Positions 22,341 to 35,528 of a DNA stretch of 64,000 nt are shown piece by piece. Made by a program: the position numbers and the translations under genes. The notes below the pieces were generated by a model. That model was not told where the DNA came from, ran no database searches, and worked only from the letters and a program-made list of their open reading frames with translations. This DNA is from Rhodeus uyekii. Lineage: Eukaryota > Chordata > Actinopteri > Cypriniformes > Acheilognathidae. Within the stretch, counting starts at the first letter, position 1. Every line of letters begins with the position of its first letter. The stretch spans positions 310,001-374,000 of the forward strand of contig JAWRVZ010000056.1 of the NCBI GenBank assembly GCA_037043235.1. Reading direction: 5' to 3'.

Positions 22341-24470
22341 CACTCAGTTACTGAGCATTGCTTGCTTGGATATCTGACTGATTATAAACTCTCTACTCCA
22401 CCATTTAATGCATCACTGCATGATCACTAGAAAATTTGCACAATTCAGTGAAAAGTTAGGGTCTCTCTGCCTCTCCATGAAATGACATCACAGCAGAAGC
22501 AACTGAGGGCAAATGATGTTCACATCAGAAACGGAAGTCCAAATCGCACTGACAAGTTTGTTATCTTGCTATCTTGTGAAATCATTCTCCAGGGAAGAAA
22601 TGTTCCAATGCTTTGAAAAGCTTTATAAAAGTAACAGCTTTGGTTTGGAAAGAGGGTTTCATTTTAATAATGAGTCTGAAAATATGATCCGAGATTAATA
22701 CTATTGGCGTCAGATCCCTGCCGCTCTGTGGGTAATCTTGTTAATTCTGCTAGATTGAGTTATAGAATAATGAGCAAATCAAATCTTTATCACTGAAGAG
22801 GTCCGTCACCATTATAGGCTAATAAGAACTTTAGGGATGGAGGAATGTTCCAAAAGAGCACCATTAAGCAGTGAAATGCCGCTTCCACAACTACCTTTTT
22901 TATTGCGCATTTAATCGCATACAGCCAGGTTTCATTATACATTTCTCAAGCCAGATCGCATTAGCTCATTAGCAAAGCTCATCTGCTTGGGAAAACAGCT
23001 TGTCACATATTGAAGAAATCAAACTGTATGGTTTCTGCAAGATTACAAGACAAGAAGAACATTAGGATTTGCAATGCCTCGCTTATTTGAATTGTACAAT
23101 CATTTGCTTCAGCTAAATTTGCATTCAGATATTTAAAATGGAGACTAAATGCAGTTTACAAAATAACGGCTTCACTTACCGTTTCTAATTATCTTCTACA
23201 ATTTGTGGTGATTGAAAGGGCAGCATTGACGTTATGTGTCTGCTTGGTAAATATCCAAACATCATGATTGAATCAAAGAGGTGCTGTATGAAAGGAGCTC
23301 TGGTTTGACTTGGAAGTAAAAAAGAAACACAAAAACAAGGTTAGTGGAGAATGTGACAGATGTTTATTGGGATTTGAAAACGAAAATGTATTGCGTCAAT
23401 TGTTATAAAATATCATAAATTCTTGTAAGCACAATCCTAATATTCTAATAGCATTCAAATATCTAATAAAATGTCTTGTGGGATTTATTCTTTGATTTTG
23501 TTGGATTTAACACCATTTACTTGAAACTTACTGCTTCCGTAAGTTGCTTTGCATAAAATATGTCCTTTTGGAAGCTCACCAAGCAGAAACATTATATTAA
23601 AGGGGAAGTTCAACCAAATATGAACATTCTACAATTATCAATAACTTTCTTGCCTTAAAAAACATAAAATGCAATTTTTGATATATGTTGGGCTCCAAGT
23701 AAAATTGGATACGGTTTACTTTCATTTTAAGTACAAAACAATACAGATGCTTTTTTTTTCTTATGTCATTTTTGGGGTGAACTATGTTGTTACATGTGTT
23801 TATGTCGCCTTCAAATTAATTATACGTCTTAATTTGAGACGTGTGGTATCATATATTAATATGAAATTTACATCTGTGGTATCAACGTTTCTAATTAAAA
23901 TATGGGGTTAAAATAGGATGGAAACTAAAAAGAATCCAAAAGCTTAGGCAACTGACTTGCAAATTAGGCAAAATTCATAGGCAGTGTTTTAGTAAAAAGA
24001 TACCTCATGAAACTGATTTCAGACAGGTTTCTGAGGCAGTCATTCATCATTCATCATTCTGAGGCAGCCATTTATGAAGTACAACAAAAAAGAGAAAAAT
24101 TTGGTGATAACTAAGTGAATATTTGATTAATACAATACAATACAAATTTCTCATGAAATAACATCAAAAGTGGATATGCTGGCCAAAAATATACATTTAC
24201 AAATAAGCTGGTCAACAACCGCAACTTTCAGATGCCATCTTTATTTTTATTTTTTTAGCTTAACTATCACAGACAGACCATAGAATTGTGGGATCACAGG
24301 CCTGTATGCCGAATGTCATAAGAATAACCATGTGGTCCACTTTCCATTAGCAAGTGCACCACTTATCAAAAAGGACATACTGTAAAGCTATTTTATTGTT
24401 TCTAGTAATTGAGCCATTGCAAAACATTTTACTTCACTAAATTGAGTTACTGGACCAGAATGTGAGCTGG
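22341..24470. other. AT-rich spacer
   Basis: No gene recognised. 23598-23640 (AAGGGGAAGTTCAACCAAAT) is a scrap of the same MITE family as 12529-12968. Confidence 0.5.
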
Positions 24471-24623
24471 ATATATATATATAAAAAAAAAAAAAATTTA
24501 TATATATATATGTATATATGTTACCAAATATATGTATATACCAAATGTATATACCAAAATATATGTATTTACCAAATATATGTATACTAAATATATATAC
24601 CATATATATGTATATATGTATTG
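24471..24623. repeat. TA-rich imperfect repeats with ACCAAATATATG units
   Basis: About six imperfect copies of a TACCAAA(A/T)TATATGTAT unit adjoin the palindrome. Confidence 0.8.
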
Positions 24624-24723
24624 GTCAGTTACCAAATACGTACATACCAATACATAAAAAAAATTATATATATATATATATAATTTTTTTTATGTATTGG
24701 TATGTACGTATTTGGTAACTGAC
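24624..24723. repeat. Perfect 100-bp palindrome
   Basis: The arms 24624-24673 and 24674-24723 are exact reverse complements with no spacer. The outer end is GTCAGTTACCAAATACGTAC and the centre is a TA run. Checked base by base. Confidence 0.95.
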
Positions 24724-25370
24724 ATTGTAGATAAATCTATAATAATAAAAAAAATCTATAAAAATGTATTGCAGTTTGATTTCATGTTTCATAAAGCACA
24801 GTCAATGGTAATTCTGAAAGATCTTTAGAGAGCAAACAATGGTACTATATTAAGCAACTTGAAGACACTGCTATGCATTTAAAAGGGTTACTTCACCGCT
24901 GGCAAAAGGGTTTTTTAGTAAAACAAGTTTTATTGAAAAAAAGGCAAATAAATAAAATGTTTGAAATCTGTACTAGAAAAGGGGAAAAAAGGCCGTTGTC
25001 TTCCCCTCATGCACTGGGCATGTTGCAGTCCAAGACCACTCCCACCAGTCTGATATGGATTTGCTTGACCAGCGTCAAATACTGACTTCCTTACTGAAAT
25101 ACTTCTTATGTGTTATGGTGTATCCTTGCAATGTTCAACAAGTGCAACAAGTTTAAGAGTAAATGTTTAGCAACAGAGAGTTACTTTTGGATTTCAGTCT
25201 TTTCAGGATTGAACTTTTCTGATGTGCAGAGGTTTAAGACGCAAAAAAAACCCCCAAAAAACATTCAAGACAAGGTTATGCTCATTCAAATTAAACCTAT
25301 ATCTGTCACAGCACAGTTAATCTGGGACTCTTATTTTGTCTTTTTTTGGTCACATGTTGTTTTGTTCCAG
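24724..25370. other. AT-rich spacer
   Basis: No supported feature. Confidence 0.5.
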
Positions 25371-25612
25371 AACTTTCCATCACTCATCAGTTGTCATGGT
25401 CACTAATCACAGGTGTTTGTCTTTTGTTCATCACCACTAGTATATTTAGTCCTCCTTCTCCACCTTTCAGTTGTCGGTTGTTGTTTGTGCTACAATGAGT
25501 TTGTGTGTATCACATGTTTTGTTAGCACAGTTGTTACAGCACCCTTGCATCTATTATTAAAGTTCCATTGGAGCATCATCTTCATCTTTGTCCTTGCCTA
25601 AACCCATAACAA
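25371..25612 (+). repeat. Solo-LTR-like sequence
   Basis: Contains GTTGTCATGGTCACTAATCA, CAGGTGTTTG, a TATA-like AGTATATTTAG and an ending CCCATAACA after an ATTAAAG polyadenylation-like signal. Its layout matches the LTRs at 26.6 and 29.9 kb. Left boundary and target duplication are uncertain. Confidence 0.45.
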
Positions 25613-26630
25613 TATCAAATTAACATCATATTGCATGCAAGGGACTGCTGTCTAAAGGGACTGCTATCTATCCTTTTCATGCAACACATTCAAATGTACA
25701 CAGCACACACTTCCAGTTTGTATTTTCACTCCACAATGAAGACATACAGATGTTTGCAAGAGCCTCGCTCATATGCTGTGCTAATCAATGCATTCTAAGG
25801 CACTATTGACATCTGTCTAGAGTCCTTCTAATTGACCGTGTGAGATTAGGGTGGAGAGACTCTGTCTCAATCAGACAGCATAACCAAGTCCCAGAGTCAA
25901 TCAAGGTTTGATTAAAAACCCTTATTTGCTTGTTTTACAATCGGAACATTCACAAACATGCATAGGTATTGATGTTTTTTTACTGCACAGTTGGTGTGTC
26001 AGACTTAGTTTCTCACAATGCCGTTGAGGAATGACAAAACAAGGGTCGACTGATTTCATGACACGCTGGGTCTCATTCACTAATAATTCTGTCAATTCTA
26101 ATTTTGATGAATCTGTATTATTTTAAATGAGACAGCTGTGTGCTTTCAGCAATTAGCATTATACACAACCCAACCACTGTTATTAAAGGAATGCCCAGAC
26201 AAGCTCACCGACTGAGTAAAAACAAGTGTGCTCTTTCATGCGAGCCTAACCACGAGTGGACTGCTGATTTTTATATATATGAAAAACTTGATATGTTATT
26301 TTGAAATATTTATATTTAATTAATTAACTTATATTATTAAAAAAGAAATGTGAGGTATTTATCTTTTTTTTACTCTGAAATAGTTCAAATGAAACATTTA
26401 TCAATTATTTGATCAATTATTTCGTATTTTTTTCTAATAAAACATATCACTGTATAAAAGTTTAGGGTTAGTAAGATGGTTTTGCATTTTGAAAAAAATT
26501 ATACTTAAATGGACAGTAAAAACATTTATATTACAAACAATTTCTATTTCAAAGACATGATGCTCTTTTAAACTCTCTAGTTATCAACTGTATCACAAAA
26601 AATATCAATGTATATTTTTCACAGTTCTTA
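25613..26630. other. AT-rich spacer
   Basis: No supported feature. Confidence 0.5.
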
Positions 26631-26631
26631 G

Positions 26632-29600
26632 TTACTTTCATCTTCATAGACTTTTAGTTTGTGATTTTCAGTCACATGTGTCCCTTTGTTCAGTTATTCT
26701 GCTCCCTTATCAGTTGTCAGGGTGATTAATTTACTCTCACAGGTGTTTACTCATTTGCTTTGTATTTAAGTTTTAGCCTTTCAGTGTTTCGTTGTCTGTT
26801 CTTGTTAATGCATGAGTTGATCCTTCCTGTTTGTAGTTAGCCTCTGAGTTATTAATTACATACTTTTGACATAATCTTGTGTAAGACTGGAAAAATGGAA
26901 GATGCTGAGATGTAGAGAAGGTCTACTCTGGTGAAATAAAACAATTGCACTTTCTCATGTAAAATTAGCATCATTTTCATCATCGAGACAACATTCCACT
27001 TAGTTGATCACCAACTCATTCCCTTCACACCCTCTTCCTCCATCTTTCCTCTCCAAATGACGATCTGAAATTCATGTGTAATGTTGTATGATAATTGTTT
27101 ACTTGTTTGGTATCATTTGAAACGTCTCAGTGCGACTGGTACAAAGGTCTCATTCCCACAGAAGTAAACTAAAAGGTGCTAAAAGTTGAAGAATTTAGAG
27201 ATATTTCGTTTACTGTGATGAGTGTGTCTCCCAGGGTATTTCATGCAAATTACCTTCTGGTCTTAGTAACCAAATTTCCATTGTTAGCTCATGTTTCAAT
27301 ATGTTTCTAGTCAGGTATGCATCTTTTACTCTATTTCTTAGCATTAGATGTTTTGTATTGATTATATTTTGAATTAACCATATAATTGGCTTGATACATT
27401 TACCTGAATAAAAATAAATTGTTACTTTTTTATTCTGATTTACTATGACATTTTTAACTGTAGTAGATTACGTTGCATCCATTGCTCACGCACATCTGCA
27501 TGCAGGGTTAAGTACATACTAGATCTCAGGTTAGATGGAGCATGGAGCATTAGGTGAAGGTCTAGATTTCTGATTAACTGCTTGACTTAAGTCAAGTTGT
27601 TATGCAGTCACTTTCACTATAGGGCGCTGAATAAAACAACTATTGAGATAATAGCAAGCATCGGAGCGGAATTATCTCAATGGTTCTGCTTCAGTGCTAT
27701 TCAAGTTGTTATGTAGTTATATTAATAACTATGGGGGATGGGTTAAAAACTATTAATAGCAAGCATTGGAGCAGCATTATTTAATGGTTCTGGTCATAAA
27801 CGCTGAGTATTGTTTGAACTTTAAGTTATTATATAGGCGACTGCAGGGGGCTAAATGGAACTGTTATTTAAATAATGACAAGCATAGGTGGTCTATTATG
27901 TAGCATTAGCTATAACCTCTGACTAATAATCGGACTGGAGAGTTCGTGACCATGAGATCCATGTAAAAGAATGGCTGGCGGGAGACTCTGAGCGACATCG
28001 GTACCCAAATGAACAAGTGCAATAAGAATACAGAATTAAATAGAATGATCAAGTGTCTACTAGATTAATTATCATATAAATGACCAATAACCAATTGGCA
28101 TTCTAACCTAAATTCGAGGTCATATTGAATATGGAATTTGCCACACTGATAAGACTGAACGCGCAGTGATCCTTCACCCACTTCTCAGATAACGGTGTTG
28201 GAATGATCGAGCAGGCCTTACTCTTCTTTGTCACTGTATGCTTCAATAACTATCTATGATAGAAGTAAAGACCAAATACCAAGAGTGAAAATTGCTTCAA
28301 TTAATGTTGCCTCTGTGAGGGGCAAAACAATTTTAAGAGCAGAGAGTGTGTTTTTATTCCAGCATAGCAGAGAACTGGAGTATTATGGATAGGAACTCTT
28401 TGACATCTCCCATCTTCCCATCTTTAACAACGTCTGTCTGATGGAGGAATACCCGTATAGTTACATTAACTTTGAGCTGTGGTGGAGGACGACAGTAGCC
28501 TTGTACGCCAACACCTCACACTGTGGAAATGACAAGCAGAGCCTGTGATGACAGTGCCAACAAATGCCCCGGGCGAAGCCCCAGCATGGGCCAGGGGTGT
28601 GAGTCAACAACAGCCGTCCCTGCTGTGGGAATTTTGGTGAAGTTGGATTCTGCTGAGGACTGACTTATAGACTGGGACACTAAAATACTGCTTCCCACCC
28701 CTTAATTATCTGCACTTATCTGCACCCCCACAACCCAACCCCCCCTCCCCCCCCTTGCAATGCTTCGCTATTAGGTAATGTATCCTCCAGCTAAGCAAGG
28801 GAATCCCTCATCTTTGTCTCTGATCCTTTTGCTTCCTCTCGACCCATAAACCTGTTGGTGTCAACTTGGCTTCTCCCACCCTTGGCTCCACTAGAGACTC
28901 TCAGCCCTATGGCTCCCTTGTCCATATGACTCTACCTCAGTCAGCCTGCCTGCGCTGTGGACATACGAGCCATGTGTGGTGCAGTATCTCTCCACACCTT
29001 AAGTTCCAACGGGCTCCAGCTAAGTCCTTGAGCACTTAAGGGCTCCACCTCATGGACTCTTCTTCACACCCTCACCTACATCTTGGCTCCTCCCTCCATC
29101 GACGCTGCCGTGGGCCATCACTAGGGACCAACCAAATTCACGGGTAAAAATTCGCAATTTCACGGAAGGTTTTTAAAAAAAAAACATTCGATTTCACGGA
29201 GAATTCACGGGTACAATTTTTAGGCACCAATCACTGCAATCAGTCCATCTGCTGTCACACCTGCTGTTTTGTATTCTAAAACACCACTTTTCGACTGTTC
29301 ACCTGTATTAAAAAACAAAAAGGAAACAAAATACTACTACAACGCACGAAGCCACACACTCCGCAATGCCACGTGACTAATGAAATTGTTTACAGTTTTT
29401 CGTGGCCAAAATTTGGCCGACCAACGTGGTTGCTGACATATTCTGTCGCTGCGGTGCATTGACGCTTGTGTACTGGCTGATGCTTCTCTCCGCGTCAACG
29501 CTGTTCGTTGGTACAGAAAGGTAGCGTAATGATCTACGATCATCTGCTCCTGGTATACTCTTTATCAGTAAAAATATTTATCTTCAATAAAAATTTCACT

Positions 29601-30160
29601 ATTCCGTGTTTTCACGGAAAGTGGCTGATTTCACGGAAAATGTCACGGCCGTGAAATCGTGAATTTGGTTCGTCCCTAGCCATCACCTTCAAAGTGCTCT
29701 GGGTCTGTGTCATCTGGCCACTCCTACCGTCTTCACCCTCATGCATACTCACACCATCTGTTCCTCTGTGGAGTCTCTGCATTTCTGCCTGCCTGCCATC
29801 ATCAGACCTTCACCTGCTCCTCTTTGCCAGCCCTATACCAACTCCTTGTCCTCCTCCAAAGCCCCCGTCATCCCTCTCAAGGGATGGTAAGGTCACAGTT
29901 CTGAATAGTTCATTTCATCTTCATGGACTTTTAGTTTGTTTTTGTTTTTTTCAGTCACATGTGTTCCTTTGTTCAGTTTTCCCATTCCTTTATCAGTTGT
30001 CATGGTGATTCATTATTTCCCTTATTTGCTTTGTATTTCAATTGCAGTCTTTTCAATGTTTAGTTGTCCATTCTCATTATTGCATAAATTGATCCTTCCC
30101 ATTTGTAATTACCCTCTGAGATTAGAATTAAAGACGTATCCTAATTCTCTTCATCATTAT
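26632..30160 (+). mobile_element. Old non-autonomous LTR element with nested hAT MITE
   Basis: Two diverged direct repeats, 26632-26880 and 29911-30160, share TTTCATCTTCAT, GACTTTTAGTTTGT, CAGTCACATGTG, TTTGTTCAG and TTATCAGTTGTCA in order and are read as LTRs. The nearby internal sequence (28800-29900) is Pro/Ser-rich coding-like text (CTCCTCCC-type repeats) as in other short fish LTR elements. No RT or integrase was found. The region 26880-28400 is AT-rich and may be foreign, so two solo LTRs cannot be excluded. Confidence 0.5.
29122..29678. mobile_element. hAT MITE, 557 bp
   Basis: The termini TAGGGACCAACCAAATTCAC and GTGAATTTGGTTCGTCCCTA are inverted repeats with one mismatch. They are flanked by a perfect 8-bp duplication GCCATCAC (29114-29121 and 29679-29686), the hAT signature. 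The inside repeats TTCACGG motifs near both ends and has no transposase. Flanking sequence reads as one continuous LTR-element region once the MITE is removed. Confidence 0.92.
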
Positions 30161-33100
30161 CTACTTTGAGAGTTATGCATGGCAATAATAAGCAGCAAAT
30201 GTGTTTTTTGTTTCTTTGGTTTTTTTTTTGGGGGGGGGGGGGGGTTTAGTGGGGGGTTTATGAAGCACATTACTGTATTTACACTATTTTTTCAATCTAT
30301 CTAGGTCACAAACAGGCAACCAGGAATTCAGACAGAACTCACCCAGAGATGTAATATTTAAATACACTGTAATCATATTCACTGAACAACACAGTAATTT
30401 TGCAATGTTGATGTGATCATAACGCCCCTTAACCCTTGTGTGAAATTGAAATAGAAAACATGCAAAGTAGATGTTTCCTCTCAATGCAACTGAACTCATC
30501 ACAAACAAGTAATTTCAGGGTTTGCCAAAGATGGAAGGTTGATCTGATTTTTTTTCTTCTCTTTGTGAATATGTTAACACAGTACAAGGTGACTTTCACT
30601 GTGACATTGTTAAACATTCAGATATTATCATTGTGTTGCAATAGAAATGACAGATTGAGCTTTGTTTTGTGGGCACAGTCCTAAATCACAATGGGGTGAT
30701 TTATACAAACTTGTACACATAAGGTATTGGTCACAAAAAAGGATAAAGAAAATACTTACTTTTCAATAATAACTATTATTTAATTCTTCAATGGACTGCA
30801 TGTTAATGTTTCCTGTGAGTGGGATGTATTGAGCTTTAATGTTTGTTTTAAACACAAGATTTGCATGTGAGTAGTATTTTTCCATAGTCTTCCATAGTTT
30901 ACACAAAAATGCATAGAAAAAGTATAAGATTTTATATTTATATATAACATATTTCACTCTTTAACTCTACCATTTTTGTGGAAATAGTTTCTTGAAACAT
31001 GTTGTGCATTATAAAAGAAGCGCTTTAAAAAACAGTACTGTATTATTGAAATATGTCATAGTAAAAGACTATGACGTGAAACATTAATCTGTTGAGCTGT
31101 GTAGCCTTCATAAAATTCATAGTTTTATTAATTTTCTTGACATCAACTGATATTGATTAGGTGTCCAGGACGCTGGGGTTTTAGGGAATTTCAGTGGTTT
31201 AGCTCAACAGAGACAATTTCCAGGATCAAAGGAAGCTTGAAGCAATTAAATATTGCCAAGCATAAATGGCCAGTAAGGAATTCCTCATGCGTTATCAAAT
31301 CGAAGACCAAATGTTCCCTGGAGAGTTTTGTAATCACTCAGATGGTAGATGAATGCAAACGAAAGAAGTGATACAGCACTGGAAGTGTAACTTTTACTTT
31401 TTATTTGAACTTTTTCCATTAAGTGTTTAACAGAAGGAGGAATGAATTGCCATGAAAGATTCAGTGGTTGATAGGATCATATTTTAAAATTAGTAACACG
31501 TTTCAATAAGATTCTACACATTAAAATTAACTGATGTAAGCTAAATGCAAATAATAATAAGAAGCGATACTTACTTTAACAGTGTTTATACATTTAGGTT
31601 AATGTTAATTAATAAAATATTTCCTAAATGGTGCAAAAAAAAAAGAATACAACAAATTAATAAATGCTGTTCATGGACATGAAAATGAGCTAAAGGTATA
31701 GCTGATTCATGGCATATACTATTTAAAGTCCCCAAGAAGTGAAGTGCTCTTTTCTGTTAACCTCGAAAAAACAGCAATCAGGAAGTGAAAAAAAAAAGAG
31801 TATAAAAAACCCTACCTCTCTGCACATCTCATGACTTTGGAAAACATATGCATTCAATGTGTTGTTTGGCCTTGTATATTAGAAATTCTATATAATCTGC
31901 AAGGAAACAATGATAAAAAATGTCCACATTATCAACCAACAAAAATACCATTTGTCTTTGCGAAGAGCAGCCATGCATTACAACGTCTGTCTATTTGATA
32001 GTATTAAATCACACAGTGTAGATAAAAATCAACCACAGTTGACAGACATCTAAACATTAGGTTTAATCCTAAGTAGAATGGTGAAGTAAGACACGCGGTT
32101 GCTTCAGAAGAACTCAGTAAACGTCTCGTCTCTGTGTAAGCAAAGTATGGTTGATCTGATGAGTAGAGAAATGCATTTGGCACTCAAACTGACGACAAAA
32201 GTCCTACTGAGTTCCTGCCAGATGCCAGCTCTCAAATGGAGCTGAAAGTGTTCATTTTCTCCCCTGGAAGCAAATTCAACCACAAAACTGTTTCCACTCA
32301 AATAAATAAGAAAGCAAAACAATAACATTGCCCACTCCATATGCACCAAGGAAATCCTTGATTAACTCCACTACAGCCATTGCAATGCAGAGGAGGGAAA
32401 GTAATGGCTTTTCGAAAGACATCTGTCTCAAAAGGTGCAAATATATGGAAAAGGATTCACTAACGTTCATGCAGACATTTTATTGATTTCTTTTTTGTTG
32501 CTGCTCACTGTAAAGCACTTTTACAGACACTTATTCACCCACACAAAGTGGTGTAATGAGAGATTATTTTAGGAAAATCATTGCAAAGCGTATGGTTCCA
32601 TCAGAACTCAATGTCCAACCAACTGGTGTGGTGGAATGAATAAGTGCTTAATGAGAGCATTGCTGCATTCTTGTTTTCCAACTTTGCAGAAAATGAACAC
32701 TGCAAAGAAAAAGGTGAGAAATTAGCTCTGATACTTTTTCATCTCACACTGGCAGAATAAAATGTCACCAGAAACTGATATTGGCCTTGCCAAGGTCTTG
32801 TGCCCCTATTGTAATTATATAAGTTCCAGTCATTAAATGAGGGCTTGCTTGGTGGCCACAGAATTAATTACTGTGTGGTGGACCGCCAGCGCTGGGCACA
32901 GTGCCTGGGAAGTCCAGAGGATGAGCTTTTCCAGTAGCAGAAAGAGCCCTGCTACAGCTATTGTCCTTACATCATCTTGATTAAATAATGTATTTACTAT
33001 AATAGTAGGGAGATGTGTTGCTATAATGAGAATAATATACTTTGATTTTTTTCACAATAACAGTTTGGACGTTTGATATCTAGTCTGGTCCACATTACAG

Positions 33101-33554
33101 GTCAAGAACCGTCCACCATATGACCAACCACAATTCAGTTTGGTTTTATGTGCCATGCAGGGCCAGATTTATATGACATGGATTACAACAATTGATCTGC
33201 ATGGGGGAAAAAATAAATGTAAAAAATTTGCACAATGAAATTGAAAAATAATAGAAATATTCTAGACACTTTGTTACCAGAATTCATGTCTCTCTGTACG
33301 TATATTTTGCTACACATTAATATGAGAGAGTTTGGAGTCCATATCCAAGCTTTCTCTGTTGTGTACTGGTGTCCTATTTAGCTTCCACATTTACCCACAC
33401 ATGCCATGTCAGATGCATCGTCCTGACGCAGCACCAGTCAAGACTATTTGGACTAGTTTTACAAATGCTTTGTACACTGAGAGCATTCCCAAAACTGTCA
33501 TCATTCGACCCTTCTCTGTAAACAAGGCTTACAGTCGTAACCCATAAAATGTGA
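30161..33554. other. AT-rich spacer
   Basis: A G-rich tract lies at about 30226-30262. TTAACCCTTGTGTG at 30429 matches a piggyBac-like end, but nothing supports an element there. No gene recognised. Confidence 0.5.
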
Positions 33555-33685
33555 CTTCCCTTTCAAGGGAACTCGCGCTGCGTCGAACGCTTGGGGAATC
33601 CTTGGATGATGTCCGCGCGAAGCACAATATGTAAACTTCCGGTGCGTGCGCGCGCGCGCGTGCGTGAGTGACAGACGCAGATCGG

Positions 33686-33713
33686 TGACGTCACGAACCA
33701 GTTGATAAAAGAG
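33686..33713 (+). promoter_or_regulatory. Terminal-repeat promoter: CRE-like palindrome and TATA-like box
   Basis: TGACGTCA (33686-33693), the consensus site for CREB/ATF proteins, lies 10 bp before GATAAAAGAG (33704-33713). The right terminal repeat holds the same pair inverted (37504-37511 and 37522-37529). Confidence 0.65.
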
Positions 33714-33856
33714 CGCCGGAACCCGGAAGCGGCAGCTTTGTTTGTCTTCGCAAGCACAGTGTGAGAGTGTGTTGAGTGTGCTGGTTATTTTGAGAAAAAA
33801 ACCCAGATCTAGTTTAAAAATCAGGGATCTCCCATATATATTTATATACAATATCT

Positions 33857-35335
33857 ATGTTTATGGCGAACCAGGCATTTAAACAGTGCGCATCTCCTTG
33901 CCCTCGTTTCCTCTCGGGGGGAGATGAGCACTTGTTATGTGTAATGTGTCTGGGAGCGGAGCATGCTAGGTCAGCGCTCGTGAGTGCTGACTGTGATCAC
34001 TGCAGCCAACTACCGCTGCGAGTGCTCCGCTCACGCCTGGCTGTTTTTGATTCTGAGACCGGCCAGGCTCGCGTTCCCCAGGGCTCGGGTCCCGCAGCAG
34101 CTGAGGCTCTGCGGCGATCTAGGTCATGGGGTTCGCAAATGGACCTGACGGCGGGGTCTGAGACGGGCGCTCCCCTATCTCAGCCCTTACCCGGTGGATC
34201 CAGTGCTTCATGCATGGTTTCGGAAGCACGCTCGAGGGCGGTTACTTCCGACCAAGCTGAAGCACCGGCACTGCAATTGTCTAGCTCCGAGGAGTTAGAC
34301 GTTGCTAGTGTCGACGCGGAGAGTGAGGATTCGCCAACCTCCTCCCCAGCTTATGAGGAATTGCTCGAGGTGGTGACTCGCGCTGTGGCCACGTTAAGTA
34401 TTGAGTGGCCAGCGGAAAGCACTGTCGTTCGTCCAAAGAGAAGCAAGTTGGATGAACGATTTCTGCCAGCGCGGGTCCCTCCCCCTCGCCGGGACCTGCC
34501 TTTTTTCCCGGATCTGCACACTGAGGTGTCTAGATCCTGGAAGAGGCCAGCCACCTCCAGAGTGTTTACGCCACAAAATAATATGTATGCCACTCTGGTT
34601 GGTGCGCGAGAGTATGGTTATGGCGCGATGCCGAAGGTGGAGGAGGCGCTTGCGAGCCACCTCTCTCCGCCCTCGGTGTCATCGCTTAAAGTCCCGGTGC
34701 TGCCCACTAAACCTATGCGGGTTACATCAGCTCATGTGGGCAGAGCATATTCTGCAGCTAGCCAGGCAGCGGCGTGTCTTCACACCACCGCCCTGCTTCA
34801 GGCTTACCAAGCAGAATTGTTGGGGGACCTCGATGAGGGCGGAGGCATTGGTCCACAGGCTGTGGCTGAGCTACGTAAAGCCACAGATCTGTCCCTACGG
34901 GCCACCAGGGAGACGGCTGCCTCTATTGGTCGTTCCATGGCAGCCTGTGTGGCCACGGAGAGGCACCTGTGGTTAAATTTGACGTCTCTAAAGGACAAGG
35001 AGAAAAATTTTATGTTGGACGCCCCTCTGTCGCCTTTTGGGCTTTTCGGCGATTCGGTGAAAGCGGTCGTCGAGAAGTTCCAGGAGGCGGCAAAGCAGCA
35101 GGTGACGTTCAATGTACTCCTGCCTCGCCGCCCTCAGCCTGGGGCTGTGAGCCAGCCACAGCCCCAGGCCTCCTCATATGTGCAGCGGGCCGCTCAAAGG
35201 CAGAGCGTCTCAACCCGCCAACCTCCCCAGAAAACCGGGGGGTCGGGCAGGCGCTCCCAGCCTCAGCCTTCGGGCAGGAGGACGGATCTGAGGACCGTCA
35301 TCCTCGCCAAGAAGGCTACCTCGAAGAGGTCCTGA
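33857..35335 (+). CDS. DIRS gag-like protein, intact, 492 aa
   Basis: Presumed structural nucleic-acid-binding protein that packages the element RNA. It has a Cys/His cluster at residues 28-49 (C28, C31, H36, C46, C49: CVMCLGAEH then CDHC), an acidic Ser-rich middle (about 135-165, SSEEL and DAESED), an EELLEVVTRAV block, a conserved KVEEALASHL block near 255, an AELRKATDLSLRAT helix-rich region near 335, and a basic Gln/Pro-rich tail ending TSKRS. Its length is close to the 483 aa of copy 3. The open frame starts ATGTTTATGGCG, so the third-codon ATG, aligning with the MAD start of copy 3, could be the real start. Co-oriented with RT and driven from the terminal-repeat promoter. Confidence 0.85.
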   Translation: MFMANQAFKQCASPCPRFLSGGDEHLLCVMCLGAEHARSALVSADCDHCSQLPLRVLRSRLAVFDSETGQARVPQGSGPAAAEALRRSRSWGSQMDLTAGSETGAPLSQPLPGGSSASCMVSEARSRAVTSDQAEAPALQLSSSEELDVASVDAESEDSPTSSPAYEELLEVVTRAVATLSIEWPAESTVVRPKRSKLDERFLPARVPPPRRDLPFFPDLHTEVSRSWKRPATSRVFTPQNNMYATLVGAREYGYGAMPKVEEALASHLSPPSVSSLKVPVLPTKPMRVTSAHVGRAYSAASQAAACLHTTALLQAYQAELLGDLDEGGGIGPQAVAELRKATDLSLRATRETAASIGRSMAACVATERHLWLNLTSLKDKEKNFMLDAPLSPFGLFGDSVKAVVEKFQEAAKQQVTFNVLLPRRPQPGAVSQPQPQASSYVQRAAQRQSVSTRQPPQKTGGSGRRSQPQPSGRRTDLRTVILAKKATSKRS

Positions 35336-35528
35336 CGCCAGACGCGCCGGGCCTCTTGGAGGCGACCCTCCTCAGTTGCCGCCCGTTACACCGGTTGCAC
35401 TGAGGAGGTCGCCCCCTCCAAGGAGGGTCCTAGAGCATTCACTCCAGGTGTTCCCCAGAAAACCGGGCCCTGGCGGGTGTGCTACACAGACACCAGAGGC
35501 CAGCCTCGAGAGGCTGGTTCCCCTAGTA

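Noticed and set aside
30425..30700. piggyBac element starting TTAACCCTTGTGTG
   Set aside because: Only about 14 bases match and no opposite end or coding remnant was found.
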